NCBI RefSeq assembly: GCF_000422765.1
Contig: NZ_AUGR01000009.1
Location: forward strand, 62,001-126,000
Source of the DNA: Neptunomonas japonica DSM 18939
GTDB lineage: Bacteria > Pseudomonadota > Gammaproteobacteria > Pseudomonadales > Balneatricaceae
Reading direction: 5' to 3'
Length of the DNA: 64,000 bases
Shown: positions 49,459-57,935 of the stretch, one piece after another
How the letters are laid out: each line of letters opens with the position of its first letter
Numbering within the stretch: position 1 is the stretch's first letter
The notes under the pieces: generated by a model
Databases searched by the model: none
The model's input: only the letters and a program-made list of their open reading frames with translations
Told to the model about the DNA's origin: nothing
Made by a program: the position numbers and the translations under genes

Positions 49459-49548
49459 ATGGGCACTGATTTTTTTCCCCTTCGACGAAGTGGTAGTGGG
49501 CAGCGTTGTGGAGAGTGCCATCAATTTACATGGCGTGACGAGAGATGA
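49459..49548 (+). CDS. Tiny ORF, 29 aa, with CxxC motif, coupled to the PepSY gene
   Basis: ATG 49459; its TGA (49546-49548) forms an ATGA overlap with the start of the PepSY protein at 49545. The peptide is basic and includes 'RCGECHQ', a CxxC(H) pair that could bind a metal. Length and lack of known relatives keep confidence low; the overlaps on both sides are what support it. Confidence 0.35.
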   Translation: MGTDFFPLRRSGSGQRCGECHQFTWRDER

Positions 49549-50189
49549 AGCAGCGCTTTATATCAAGTGGGAAAAAGCAATCAAAGGCTAGGTATGGTCA
49601 GCGTGTTGCTCGCATGTTGCATGTGTACACCTCGCTGCTGATGTTAATCATTATGCTGTTTTTTACTCTAACCGGATTGACCTTAAATCATCGTGACTGG
49701 TTACCCGATGCGCCGACACCAGAGCGAGTTGAGCTGGTATTACCTTCAATGTTAAGTGATTCAAGTGTCTGGAGGCGCTCTCCGATAGATCATGCTGAAC
49801 AGGTACGCCGCTGGTTGGTTGAAGAGCATAACCTTTACGGCAATCAGGTTAGCTATGACTGGCAGGAAGATGAACAACTAATGTTAATCGATGTGAAGCG
49901 TCCGGGTGGTTATAGCCTAGTTGAAGTGCTTCCAGCAGAAGGGATAGTGCTATTGGAGCATCAGTACTATGGTGCCACTTCGGTATTGAATGATCTACAT
50001 ATGGGGCGTAATAGCGGTGCTATATGGAGTGTGTTTATTGATATTTCAGCCTTGCTAATGCTGCTATTTACCTTGACGGGCTTTTGGTTGGTGATACCGC
50101 AGAAAAAACGCCGGATGCGTCTGTTTTCGCTTGCAGCTGTTGGGGCTTTTGTCATGTTTCTTGGTTATAGGGCGGTGCTGGTCTTTTGA
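49545..50189 (+). CDS. PepSY-associated transmembrane protein
   Basis: 214 aa. First membrane helix about 25-48 ('RMLHVYTSLLMLIIMLFFTLTGLTLNH', with the conserved H-x3-S pattern of the PepSY_TM family), a periplasmic domain of about 105 residues ending in 'ATSVLNDLHMGRNSGAIWSVFID', then two helices (about 160-180, 190-210). Relatives occur beside DUF2271/DUF4198 genes in metal-uptake clusters and are thought to be membrane electron carriers or reductases; that role is inference. Confidence 0.75.
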   Translation: MKQRFISSGKKQSKARYGQRVARMLHVYTSLLMLIIMLFFTLTGLTLNHRDWLPDAPTPERVELVLPSMLSDSSVWRRSPIDHAEQVRRWLVEEHNLYGNQVSYDWQEDEQLMLIDVKRPGGYSLVEVLPAEGIVLLEHQYYGATSVLNDLHMGRNSGAIWSVFIDISALLMLLFTLTGFWLVIPQKKRRMRLFSLAAVGAFVMFLGYRAVLVF

Positions 50190-50200
50190 ATGAGGTATGT

Positions 50201-50707
50201 ATGAAGCGCATTATTTTATTGCCATTGCTGGTTGGGTGTTTGTCTATCAGCACGGCTCAAGCTGAGCCAGTTAGTGTTGAGCTGCAACTTCCAGTTATTG
50301 GTTCGGGCCAATATAAACGGCCCTTTGTTGCCGTATGGGTTGAACGTAAAGGGGAGCGTAAGGCCTTACAAACGCTAGCGCTATGGTATGACGATAAGAA
50401 GTGGCTTAAGGATGTCCGTCGATGGTGGCGTAAAGCTGGTCGTTACGAGATTGCAAAAGATAGCGTGAGTTTTGATGGTGTTACTGCGGCGACTCGAGCA
50501 CCGGGTAAATACACCATCAAGTGGGATGGGCGTAACAAAGACGGTGAGCTACTCAGCGGTGCACACCTTATTTATATGGAATCAGTACGTGAGCATGGGA
50601 ACCGCACGCTGTTGAAACAGGAAGTGCACTTGGGTGATAGACCACATCAATATGAAATAACAGCGGGCACGGAGTTAGGGCCGGTTCAAATTAAGGTTGG
50701 AGAGTAA
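50201..50707 (+). CDS. DUF2271 domain-containing periplasmic protein
   Basis: 168 aa from ATG 50201, five bases after GAGG; the upstream TTG is discarded. Signal peptide 1-22 ('STAQAEP'). DUF2271 pattern: 'YKRPFVAVWVERKGERKALQTLALWYDDKKWLKDVRRWWRKAG', then 'PGKYTIKWDGRNKDGELLSGAHLIYMESVREHG', a FlgD-like beta-sandwich. Two bases before the DUF4198 gene. Family function unknown. Confidence 0.8.
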   Translation: MKRIILLPLLVGCLSISTAQAEPVSVELQLPVIGSGQYKRPFVAVWVERKGERKALQTLALWYDDKKWLKDVRRWWRKAGRYEIAKDSVSFDGVTAATRAPGKYTIKWDGRNKDGELLSGAHLIYMESVREHGNRTLLKQEVHLGDRPHQYEITAGTELGPVQIKVGE

Positions 50708-50709
50708 CA

Positions 50710-51543
50710 ATGAGAATGATCAAACAGCGACTGGGTTACTTGGCGTTAGCGAGTAGTGTTTTGTTGGCAGGAGCGTCTGCTTCTGTTCAGGCACACCCGA
50801 TGTGGATATTGCCCAGTGAGTTTTCTATTTCTGGGGACGCTAGCCAGTGGCTAACCTTTGATGTGACTGCGTCGCATGCCGTCTTCGGGTTTGATAAAGG
50901 CGTGTCTGCCGATAACATTGAAGTAACCTCTCCTGATGGCGACCAGAACCGACTGGGGAGCTTTTTTAAGGGGCATCGCCGCAGCGTATTTGATGTGGAG
51001 TTAACTCAAGAAGGAACCTACAGGGTTCAAGGGCAGCGCCCACCATTCTACTTCACAAGTTATAAATCGGGTAAGCGTGATACACCAAAGCGCATGATGG
51101 CAGATAAGATTAACGCAAAAGACAAATTACCTGCTGATGCGCGTGATATTAAAACCGAACTCATTGATATGTCAACGGTCGTTTATGTCAGCCGTAATGC
51201 TCCAACCGATACTGTATTTAAACCAAAGGGAAAAGGCTTAGAACTGACACCGGTAACGCATCCTAACGATATCGTTCGGGGTGAAGAAGCTAGCTTTATA
51301 TTAAGCCTACATGGTGAGCCAGTAGCAGGGGTAGAAGTAGAGATCACACCAGGGGGCACCCGTTACCGTAATGATCGTAATAGTATTAAATTAACCACGG
51401 ATGCTAGCGGTGAGGTTAATTTCACACCAAAGCAAGCGGGCCCTTGGCTAATGTACGCAGCACTTGCTGCTCCGTCTGACTCTCCGTTGGCTGATGAAGT
51501 GTGGTCTGGGCGCTATCTGACTTTTGAAGTGATTTTAGAATGA
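50710..51543 (+). CDS. DUF4198 domain-containing periplasmic protein
   Basis: 277 aa; GGAGAG lies five bases before ATG 50710. Signal peptide 1-28 ending 'VQAHP', so the mature protein starts His-Pro-Met-Trp, usual for this family ('HPMWILPSEF'). Central 'FTSYKSGKRDT' and C-terminal carboxypeptidase-like beta domain ('LSLHGEPVAGVEVEITPGG', 'TTDASGEVNFTPKQAGPWLMYA'). Relatives lie in nickel/cobalt and iron uptake clusters. Overlaps the next gene by four bases. Confidence 0.8.
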   Translation: MRMIKQRLGYLALASSVLLAGASASVQAHPMWILPSEFSISGDASQWLTFDVTASHAVFGFDKGVSADNIEVTSPDGDQNRLGSFFKGHRRSVFDVELTQEGTYRVQGQRPPFYFTSYKSGKRDTPKRMMADKINAKDKLPADARDIKTELIDMSTVVYVSRNAPTDTVFKPKGKGLELTPVTHPNDIVRGEEASFILSLHGEPVAGVEVEITPGGTRYRNDRNSIKLTTDASGEVNFTPKQAGPWLMYAALAAPSDSPLADEVWSGRYLTFEVILE

Positions 51544-51851
51544 TCTTGAGCAAGTGGTTGCCCGCGATATTACTCACCGGGTTACTACAAAGCACAACTG
51601 TGTATGCGCACTATCCGTTGATGTTTTGTGAATCAAATCTAGAGGTGATTAGTTGTGAAGTAGGTTTTACCGATGGCAGTAAAGCCATTGGTAAAGTCGT
51701 ACGCCTATTTGATTATGATGAAAACCTGCTACAAGAAAAGAAGTCAGATAAGTTTTCTAAAGTAGAGTTTTCACGCCCCTCAGGGGAGTACTACCTGCAG
51801 TTTGATTCTGGGCATGAGTTTCCTGTGGAGGTAGATGTTGGTGAACTCTGA
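51540..51851 (+). CDS. Small periplasmic protein of the metal operon, unknown
   Basis: 103 aa. Signal peptide 1-23 ('TTVYAHYP'), so again a mature N-terminal His. Two Cys (in 'MFCESNLEVISCEVGF') could form a disulfide. The rest is a small beta domain with 'SKAIGKVVRLFDYDENLLQEKK' and 'GEYYLQFDSGHEFPVEV'. Resembles a shortened DUF4198/carboxypeptidase-regulatory-like fold. Overlaps the following gene by 17 bp. Confidence 0.6.
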   Translation: MILSKWLPAILLTGLLQSTTVYAHYPLMFCESNLEVISCEVGFTDGSKAIGKVVRLFDYDENLLQEKKSDKFSKVEFSRPSGEYYLQFDSGHEFPVEVDVGEL

Positions 51852-52344
51852 AGGCTATAGCGAGCGTGTTACGCCAGATAATGGTCGCAAGGAAACTACG
51901 GGGGTATTTTTAGCAATTGTCGTGATCTTGTTGTTGGGTGGTTTTTGGGGTTCTCAAAATCAAGTAGATGTTACGCCGCCACCCAAGCATCTGAGTTTAA
52001 GTGTGATAGAGAAAGCTGTTCTGGTTGCGCTAATAAATGCCGGAGACGAGATTCTATTTATGGCAGAAAACGGAGATTCTCTTCCTCAAATAGATGAACT
52101 AATAGCCTCTGACCTGCCTCCTTTTTCATCACAAATACAAGATGTTGCGAGCTACCGCTGGCAACAGTTAAAGGGTTGTTATTTGGGCATACCAGAACGT
52201 GCTGAGTCGTCAGCTCAGTTTATGTTGACGTTTGATGGAGGGATCAATGTCTACTGGTCTTCTTTAGTCACTGCTGTTGAGCACACACTAGAAACAAAAA
52301 ATTGTCACCCCGATGCAAGTTGGCAGGTATTTAACAATGCGTAA
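51835..52344 (+). CDS. DUF6162-like membrane-anchored protein
   Basis: 169 aa. One membrane helix about 24-40 ('GVFLAIVVILLLGGFWGS'), then a periplasmic domain with 'HLSLSVIEKAVLVALINAGDEILFMAE', 'GCYLGIPERAESSAQFMLTFD' and 'CHPDASWQ'. This pattern and its place directly before a zinc-type binding protein agree with DUF6162. ATG 51835 is close to GGAGG; GTG 51841 is an alternative. Function unknown. Confidence 0.55.
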   Translation: MLVNSEGYSERVTPDNGRKETTGVFLAIVVILLLGGFWGSQNQVDVTPPPKHLSLSVIEKAVLVALINAGDEILFMAENGDSLPQIDELIASDLPPFSSQIQDVASYRWQQLKGCYLGIPERAESSAQFMLTFDGGINVYWSSLVTAVEHTLETKNCHPDASWQVFNNA

Positions 52345-53254
52345 TTTTACACTTCTCTTGGTGCTGCTAGCGAGTATGCCGGCTGTTGCCGATAAATTAC
52401 GCGTGGGTATTACTTTGCATCCCTACTATAGCTATGTCAGTCACGTAATCGGTGATCGAGCAGAGATCGTACCTTTAGTGGACGCGGGTTTTAATCCCCA
52501 TAGCTATGAGATGCAGCCAGCAGATCTAAAGCGACTAATGACTATGGATGCCTTGGTTGTTAATGGTATTGGTCATGATGAGTTTGCTTTTCGTGCGTTA
52601 GACACTCTGCAAAGCCAGCTCGGTGAAGGAAGCAACCTCACAGTCATTAAAGCTAATGCTGACGTACCATTGTTAGCATCCGCTAATAGCCAGGGAGCTT
52701 GGAACCCGCATACTTTTGTTTCTATCAGTGCGGCCGTCCGACAGGTTTATTCGATTGCACGTGAGCTTGCCAAGCTGGACCCAGATAACGGCCGTTATTA
52801 TAAAAAAAATGCCGTTCAGTTTGCCCGTGATATGCGCAATATGAAAAAACGTTACGCAGAACAATTATTCGGTCTGGATCTTAAGGGTATCCGTATTGCT
52901 AGCACTCATAATGCCTATGGCTATTTACTTCAGGAGTTTGGTATTTCTATTGATACCGTTATTGAGCCTGCTCATGGAGTAGAGCCCAGTGCTAGTCAGT
53001 TGCAAAAAACCATCGATAGGATCCGTAAGGCGGATGTTCAGGTTTTGTTTACTGAGCTTAATATGGATAACCGATATGTGAAGATTATTGAGCAGGCAAC
53101 GGGTATCCGTATCTATCACTTTTCTCATATGACCTATGGCGCATACGACCGTGACCAGTTCAGTCGTGAGATGGAGCAGAATTTAAGAACACTAGTGTTG
53201 GCATTTCGACAATATGCTGGAAACTCAGCAAGTATAGCGGGAGGCTCTCAGTGA
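52337..53254 (+). CDS. Metal ABC transporter substrate-binding protein (ZnuA-like, cluster A-I)
   Basis: 305 aa from ATG 52337. Signal peptide 1-19. Metal-site residues of the ZnuA/PsaA fold: His in 'LHPYYSYVSHVIG', His in 'AGFNPHSYEMQP', His in 'NPHTFVSISAA', and a C-terminal 'TELNMDNRYV' where an acidic ligand is expected. No His-rich loop typical of ZnuA, so Zn, Mn or Fe are all possible. GTGA overlap with the ATPase gene. Confidence 0.82.
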   Translation: MRNFTLLLVLLASMPAVADKLRVGITLHPYYSYVSHVIGDRAEIVPLVDAGFNPHSYEMQPADLKRLMTMDALVVNGIGHDEFAFRALDTLQSQLGEGSNLTVIKANADVPLLASANSQGAWNPHTFVSISAAVRQVYSIARELAKLDPDNGRYYKKNAVQFARDMRNMKKRYAEQLFGLDLKGIRIASTHNAYGYLLQEFGISIDTVIEPAHGVEPSASQLQKTIDRIRKADVQVLFTELNMDNRYVKIIEQATGIRIYHFSHMTYGAYDRDQFSREMEQNLRTLVLAFRQYAGNSASIAGGSQ

Positions 53255-53952
53255 TCGGCCCCTCAATTATGCTTAAAGATGTTGGCCTGACCTTAAATGG
53301 CAACTGCATACTTGCACCCATCAATGCAGAGCTTGCGGCAGGAAACTTACACCTATTGATTGGCCCTAACGGTGCTGGAAAAACCTCATTGCTAAAAACA
53401 ATGCTGGGCTTACAACCGCATCGTGGAGAGGTCATAAGGTGCTGGCCTGATAAGAAAAATGCTACTAACAAGCCTGCATATATACCTCAACAACCGCTAT
53501 TTGATGCAGTGCTTCCCGTTACTGTGGCAGATTATTTAATGGCAAGTATCAGTAAAAGGCCCTTATTTTTTAGACAGTCTTCGACAGTATTTGAGCGTGT
53601 ACATGCGTTGTTACAGCAAGTGGGAATGGATGATAAGCAGCAATTGCAGTTGGGCGAATTGTCCGGTGGCGAACGACAGCGCCTGATGTTTGCACAGGCA
53701 TTACATTGGGACTCACCTTTATGGTTTATGGATGAACCTCTGTCGGGCTTGGATGGAGAAGGGCAGGAAATCATTATGGCGTTGATAAACCGTCTTCGAG
53801 CAGAGGGGCGCACCTTAGTTATGGTGCATCACGATATGGATTATGTACGACGTTATGCCGATAACTTATTGCTGATCGATGGTGGCCTGAAGGCCACGGG
53901 TAGTGCAGAGCAAGTGTTAGGTCGCACTAATCTGACCGCTGAGGTTGCTTGA
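53251..53952 (+). CDS. Metal ABC transporter ATP-binding protein (ZnuC-like)
   Basis: 233 aa from GTG 53251, forming GTGA with the previous stop; ATG 53269 is an alternative. Walker A 'GPNGAGKTS', 'YIPQQP' Q-loop, signature 'LSGGERQR', Walker B 'LWFMDEPLSGLD', H-loop 'VHHDM'. Energises the permease encoded next. Confidence 0.85.
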   Translation: MIGPSIMLKDVGLTLNGNCILAPINAELAAGNLHLLIGPNGAGKTSLLKTMLGLQPHRGEVIRCWPDKKNATNKPAYIPQQPLFDAVLPVTVADYLMASISKRPLFFRQSSTVFERVHALLQQVGMDDKQQLQLGELSGGERQRLMFAQALHWDSPLWFMDEPLSGLDGEGQEIIMALINRLRAEGRTLVMVHHDMDYVRRYADNLLLIDGGLKATGSAEQVLGRTNLTAEVA

Positions 53953-54830
53953 TGGAATTCATACGTAGTTATTTATTTGAATTACAAGCCAGTGGGTATT
54001 TACCTGAGATGTTTCAATATGGTTTTTTAATTAATGCCTTAATCGCAGCACTTATGATTGGCCCCTTACTGGGCGGGATGGGCAGTCTGGTCGTGATTAA
54101 ACGATTAGCTTTTTTTTCTGAGGCAGTAGGCCATGCTGCATTAACAGGTATTTCGATAGGTATTCTATTAGGAGAGCCTGCGTCACATCCTTTTGCGGCA
54201 TTGTTTAGTTTTTGTCTTATATTTGCCTTGTTATTGCACTGGGTTAAGAGTCGAACTGCTGTGCCTTATGATGCACTGGTCGGCGTTTTCTTAGCCGTCG
54301 CTATTGCTATGGGAGCCGCGTTATTACTCTATGTTGCCCGTAAGGTGAATATTCATATCCTAGAAAACGTATTGTTTGGTTCCATCTTAACGGTTCAAGA
54401 TATTGATCTGGCCATTCTAGCCTTGATCGCAGCGCTTTGTATTTTGGCTATGTTAGTGTTTGGTAATAGGGCGCTAGTAGCTACACTTAACCCTGAGCTT
54501 GCTCGTGTTAGTGGTATTAATGTACGAGTTTATGACTATGTGTTTGTCGTGTTAATTGCATTGATTACCGTAGCCGCAGTAAAGATTGCTGGAGCCATTT
54601 TAGTGGGAGCTATGTTGCTGATACCAGCGACCACAGCGCGCCTTGTTACCCGTAATGTGATGCAATTTTTTTGGACCAATATTCTACTTTCAACCCTTTG
54701 TTGTATCGCAGGCATTTTATTGCCAATGGCTTTTGATCTGCCGCTTCCATCGGGTGCCTCAATTGTGTTGCTTGCAAGCGTTGGGTTTATTGTTGCGGTA
54801 CTGGTAAATAGATTAAAAACAATGATTTAA
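53952..54830 (+). CDS. Metal ABC transporter permease (ZnuB-like)
   Basis: 292 aa from ATG 53952, overlapping the previous stop by one base. About eight membrane segments of the ABC-3 family: 'GPLLGGMGSLVVIKRLAFFSEAVGHAALTG', 'YDALVGVFLAVAIAMGAALL', 'LARVSGINVRVYDYVFVVLIALITVAAVKIAGAILVGAMLLIPA'. All characteristic. Confidence 0.88.
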   Translation: MEFIRSYLFELQASGYLPEMFQYGFLINALIAALMIGPLLGGMGSLVVIKRLAFFSEAVGHAALTGISIGILLGEPASHPFAALFSFCLIFALLLHWVKSRTAVPYDALVGVFLAVAIAMGAALLLYVARKVNIHILENVLFGSILTVQDIDLAILALIAALCILAMLVFGNRALVATLNPELARVSGINVRVYDYVFVVLIALITVAAVKIAGAILVGAMLLIPATTARLVTRNVMQFFWTNILLSTLCCIAGILLPMAFDLPLPSGASIVLLASVGFIVAVLVNRLKTMI

Positions 54831-54870
54831 ATTTATTTTTTAAAGTGATGTAGTTGATGAGTGTTTATAA

Positions 54871-55686
54871 ATGAAGCTATTGTGGCCAACGCTAACTCTT
54901 GTGTTTTTATTCGTTTTTCAACCTTTACAGGCCGCTGACAAAACTAGGATCGCTACTACATTGCCTATCTCTCAAGCGCTAGCTGAGAGCCTTTTGATAG
55001 GTACCGGTATTACGCCAGTTTATCTTCCTCCGTCTCGATTACCGGTTAAGCGTATTGCTAACTGGTTACAGCATAAGAGTGGTCAACGTATTGAGCACAG
55101 TAGTCCGTATCAGGCTGTGATTACTGTGGAATCAATTTGGCCTCGTTATCGCGTGTACGGCAAATTACGTAGCCAGAATATACGCATAGTGCCAATTGAT
55201 ATTGCGAGAGAGCTTGATATACCTGGAAGCCAGATAAGTCTTAGTGCCGATCCGGTACGACAGCAGGATTATTTTTGGTTAGCCCCTGATAACTTGCTGG
55301 TTATGTCGCGTATTCTTGCACATGACTTGAGTCGTCTCTGGCCAGAAAAATCCGAAATGATACATAGTAACCAACAACAGTTACGCCTACAGGTTTTAAA
55401 TTACTCATCGCAGCTGGATCAGTATTTGATGAGTGAAGGTCCGATGGCTATCTGTGTAATGAGCCCCGAACTTAATCCACTGGCTCAAGCTTTGTTCTTG
55501 CCTATAGAAGAGAAAGGTGGCTGTAGTGATGGGGCATTACAGTTGCTTAAGTATGAAAATAATAACTCTGAAAACACTAATAGCCAATGGAGTCTTGATG
55601 CTGCTGAAAAACCGCTAAAATCAGGTATAGAGGCTTGGCTGAAGATGAATATTAAAGCACTGGCTAAAGGGCTAGAAGGTGGTTAG
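54871..55686 (+). CDS. Divergent periplasmic protein related to metal-binding ABC proteins
   Basis: 271 aa. Signal peptide 1-22 ('LQAAD'). The layout ('RIATTLPISQALAESLLIGTGITPVYLPPSRLPVKRI' type start, 'RIVPIDIARELDIPGSQISL', 'FWLAPDNLLVMSRILAHDLSRLWPE') recalls the ZnuA-type fold, but the metal-binding histidines are missing at the expected places. 40 bp after the permease gene, so probably in the same operon. It may have lost metal binding or changed ligand. Moderate confidence in the relation. Confidence 0.5.
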   Translation: MKLLWPTLTLVFLFVFQPLQAADKTRIATTLPISQALAESLLIGTGITPVYLPPSRLPVKRIANWLQHKSGQRIEHSSPYQAVITVESIWPRYRVYGKLRSQNIRIVPIDIARELDIPGSQISLSADPVRQQDYFWLAPDNLLVMSRILAHDLSRLWPEKSEMIHSNQQQLRLQVLNYSSQLDQYLMSEGPMAICVMSPELNPLAQALFLPIEEKGGCSDGALQLLKYENNNSENTNSQWSLDAAEKPLKSGIEAWLKMNIKALAKGLEGG

Positions 55687-55692
55687 ACATTA

Positions 55693-55974
55693 TTAATCTT
55701 CAACAGACTCATCAAAACTAAAACTTGGCACATTCGCTTTAGCGATAATAATTAACACAAAACCCGTTGTGAAAAAGAAAAAAGCAGAGGCCATATAGCT
55801 GGCAGAAATGACATCTTCCATACCTAGCTCTTGCGCTTTAATAACAAGCATTACAAGACAGAACACGCAAAGTAATTCGCTGATAATACCTGCGACCAGA
55901 GAGGTTTTTTGTAGAAAGCCTTTTTTCTTCATGAGAGTGCTGCTGCCTAGTCGGAAGGTATGAGTGTTGATCAT
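55693..55974 (-). CDS. Small two-helix membrane protein, unknown
   Basis: 93 aa from ATG 55974 (ATG 55932 also possible). Two membrane helices, about 26-46 and 60-80 ('SAFFFFTTGFVLIIIA'), and an acidic tail. Convergent with the metal operon. Not recognised; ribosome site weak. Confidence 0.45.
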   Translation of the reverse strand: MINTHTFRLGSSTLMKKKGFLQKTSLVAGIISELLCVFCLVMLVIKAQELGMEDVISASYMASAFFFFTTGFVLIIIAKANVPSFSFDESVED

Positions 55975-56176
55975 ATCACTTAGGTTGTGCGAGTAAATCC
56001 CTCCGTGTATAGATGCCCGTTATATATTTGAAAGAAACAGTGCTTAAAGCGTTTAGCGCTACACAGCAAAGACCAGATTAATGATTCGTGAAAAATGTAC
56101 TTTATATTACATAATAATGACAAAAAAACGACACAAATCATTGATAGAAGCCCTGAATGCCGTTACCGTTCCGGTT

Positions 56177-56247
56177 ATGCCTAAAAAGCAATGTCAGTAT
56201 GAATTTTAAGCGTGTTTGAACCGACAAAGTTTGGGTCGGTTAGGCAT
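56177..56247 (+). promoter_or_regulatory. Nested inverted repeats in the pitA leader
   Basis: The 317-bp gap before the phosphate transporter contains an outer pair ATGCCTAA (56177-56184) / TTAGGCAT (56240-56247) and inside it AACCGAC (56219-56225) / GTCGGTT (56235-56241); the inner and outer right arms share two bases, so the two stems compete at the base. No PHO box was recognised. Rest of the gap is AT-rich with nothing notable. Confidence 0.45.
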
Positions 56248-56291
56248 TATTAACTTGTAACAATAGTAACTTTTAAGCAGGTAATGGTTTT

Positions 56292-57863
56292 ATGGATATT
56301 AACAACCTTCATCATTTAGAAGCAGCCTCTGGCCATGGGCGTAAAGAGCTTTTTCGAAGTGGAACGGCGTTGCTTTTTATTGTGGGCATCATGCTGTATA
56401 CAAGCCGGATAGGAATGGATAGCACAGACCATGTAATGCTCGTGGTTGCCGCTATGATCGGCGGGTACATGGCGATGAACATTGGTGCCAATGATGTGGC
56501 TAACAATGTAGGGCCTGCTGTAGGCTCAAAAGCATTAACAATGACCGGTGCTATTTTAATAGCGATCATATTTGAAGCCAGCGGCGCTTTAATTGCTGGC
56601 GGTGATGTGGTGAGTACCATCAAGAAGGGGATTATTGATCCCTCTCTTATACCCAGCAGCCAAACGTTTATTTGGTTAATGATGGCGGCGTTGTTGGCCG
56701 GTGCTATTTGGTTAAACTTAGCCACTATTGCAGGTGCTCCGGTTTCAACTACACACTCAATAGTCGGCGGTATATTGGGCGCGGGTATTGCTGCTGGCGG
56801 ATGGGAAATAGCCAATTGGCCACAGCTTGGCAGCATTGCGGCAAGCTGGGTTATATCTCCTGTTTTTGGCGGAATGATTGCCGCTGCATTTCTCTTATTA
56901 ATTAAGCGAACGATTACCTATCAAGACGATATGATTGCGGCAGCTAAGCGTATGGTGCCATTATTGGTTCTCTTTATGTCATGGGCGTTTAGCACTTACT
57001 TAATGATGAAAGGCTTTAAAAAGATCTGGAAGGTCGACTTGGTAACCGCTTTATTGATAGGTGCGGCTGTTGCTGGCGTTGTTTATTTTTTGGTAAGACC
57101 ACTTATTCAGCGCGCTGCCGATCTTCTCAGCAACGATAAAGAGAGCGTTAACAGTTTATTTACAGTGCCTTTGATTTTTGCGGCTGCACTCCTAAGTTTT
57201 GCCCACGGCGGAAATGATGTTGCCAACGCCGTAGGTCCATTAGCGGCAATCAATGATGCGGTTTTAAGTGGCGGGCTTGCAACAAAAGCGTCTATACCAC
57301 TCTGGGTTATGTTGATTGGGGCCGTAGGTATTGCTATAGGGTTGGCGCTCTATGGACCAAAGCTCATTCGTACTGTAGGAAGTGAAATCACTGAACTGGA
57401 TAAGATGCGCGCTTTTTGCATTGCTATGGCTGCAGCCATTACGGTGATTATTGCTTCGCAACTAGGCTTACCCGTTAGCTCTACGCATATTGCTGTAGGC
57501 GGTGTTTTCGGTGTTGGTTTTTTGCGAGAATTTTTAAAGGCAAGCTACACTGAAATGACCATAGAGATTATGCACCATCATGAAAATGATAACCCTGTAG
57601 AAGTAGAAGCCTATCTAGCTGAGTTTGGACAAGCATCCATTAAGACAAAAGGGGAAATGTTACAACAGCTTAAGAAAAGCTCTAATAAAGAGCATTTATC
57701 TAAAAAAGAACGCAAGGAGCTGCGTAAAGTCTATAAAACAGAGTTAGTAAAGCGCTCAGCACTGCTGAAAATTGCCGCTGCTTGGGTTATTACAGTACCT
57801 GCATCGGGTGTGATGGCGGCCATAATTTACTTTACTATCAGAGGGATGATGCTGCCACAGTGA
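56292..57863 (+). CDS. pitA: Inorganic phosphate transporter, PitA family
   Basis: 523 aa, PHO4 family. The two signature repeats are present: 'GANDVANNVGPAVGS' (about 65-80) and 'GGNDVANAVGPL' (about 305-317). About ten membrane segments in two blocks separated by a loop. A C-terminal hydrophilic insert (about 425-490, Lys/Glu-rich) precedes a last membrane helix, longer than E. coli PitA. Low-affinity uptake of metal-phosphate coupled to protons. Confidence 0.88.
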   Translation: MDINNLHHLEAASGHGRKELFRSGTALLFIVGIMLYTSRIGMDSTDHVMLVVAAMIGGYMAMNIGANDVANNVGPAVGSKALTMTGAILIAIIFEASGALIAGGDVVSTIKKGIIDPSLIPSSQTFIWLMMAALLAGAIWLNLATIAGAPVSTTHSIVGGILGAGIAAGGWEIANWPQLGSIAASWVISPVFGGMIAAAFLLLIKRTITYQDDMIAAAKRMVPLLVLFMSWAFSTYLMMKGFKKIWKVDLVTALLIGAAVAGVVYFLVRPLIQRAADLLSNDKESVNSLFTVPLIFAAALLSFAHGGNDVANAVGPLAAINDAVLSGGLATKASIPLWVMLIGAVGIAIGLALYGPKLIRTVGSEITELDKMRAFCIAMAAAITVIIASQLGLPVSSTHIAVGGVFGVGFLREFLKASYTEMTIEIMHHHENDNPVEVEAYLAEFGQASIKTKGEMLQQLKKSSNKEHLSKKERKELRKVYKTELVKRSALLKIAAAWVITVPASGVMAAIIYFTIRGMMLPQ

Positions 57864-57935
57864 TGGCTTTCAGAGTCTATTATTAGTAATAAGATATGTT
57901 GAATGTAATATAGAAAATTTGACTGATAGGTTTGT

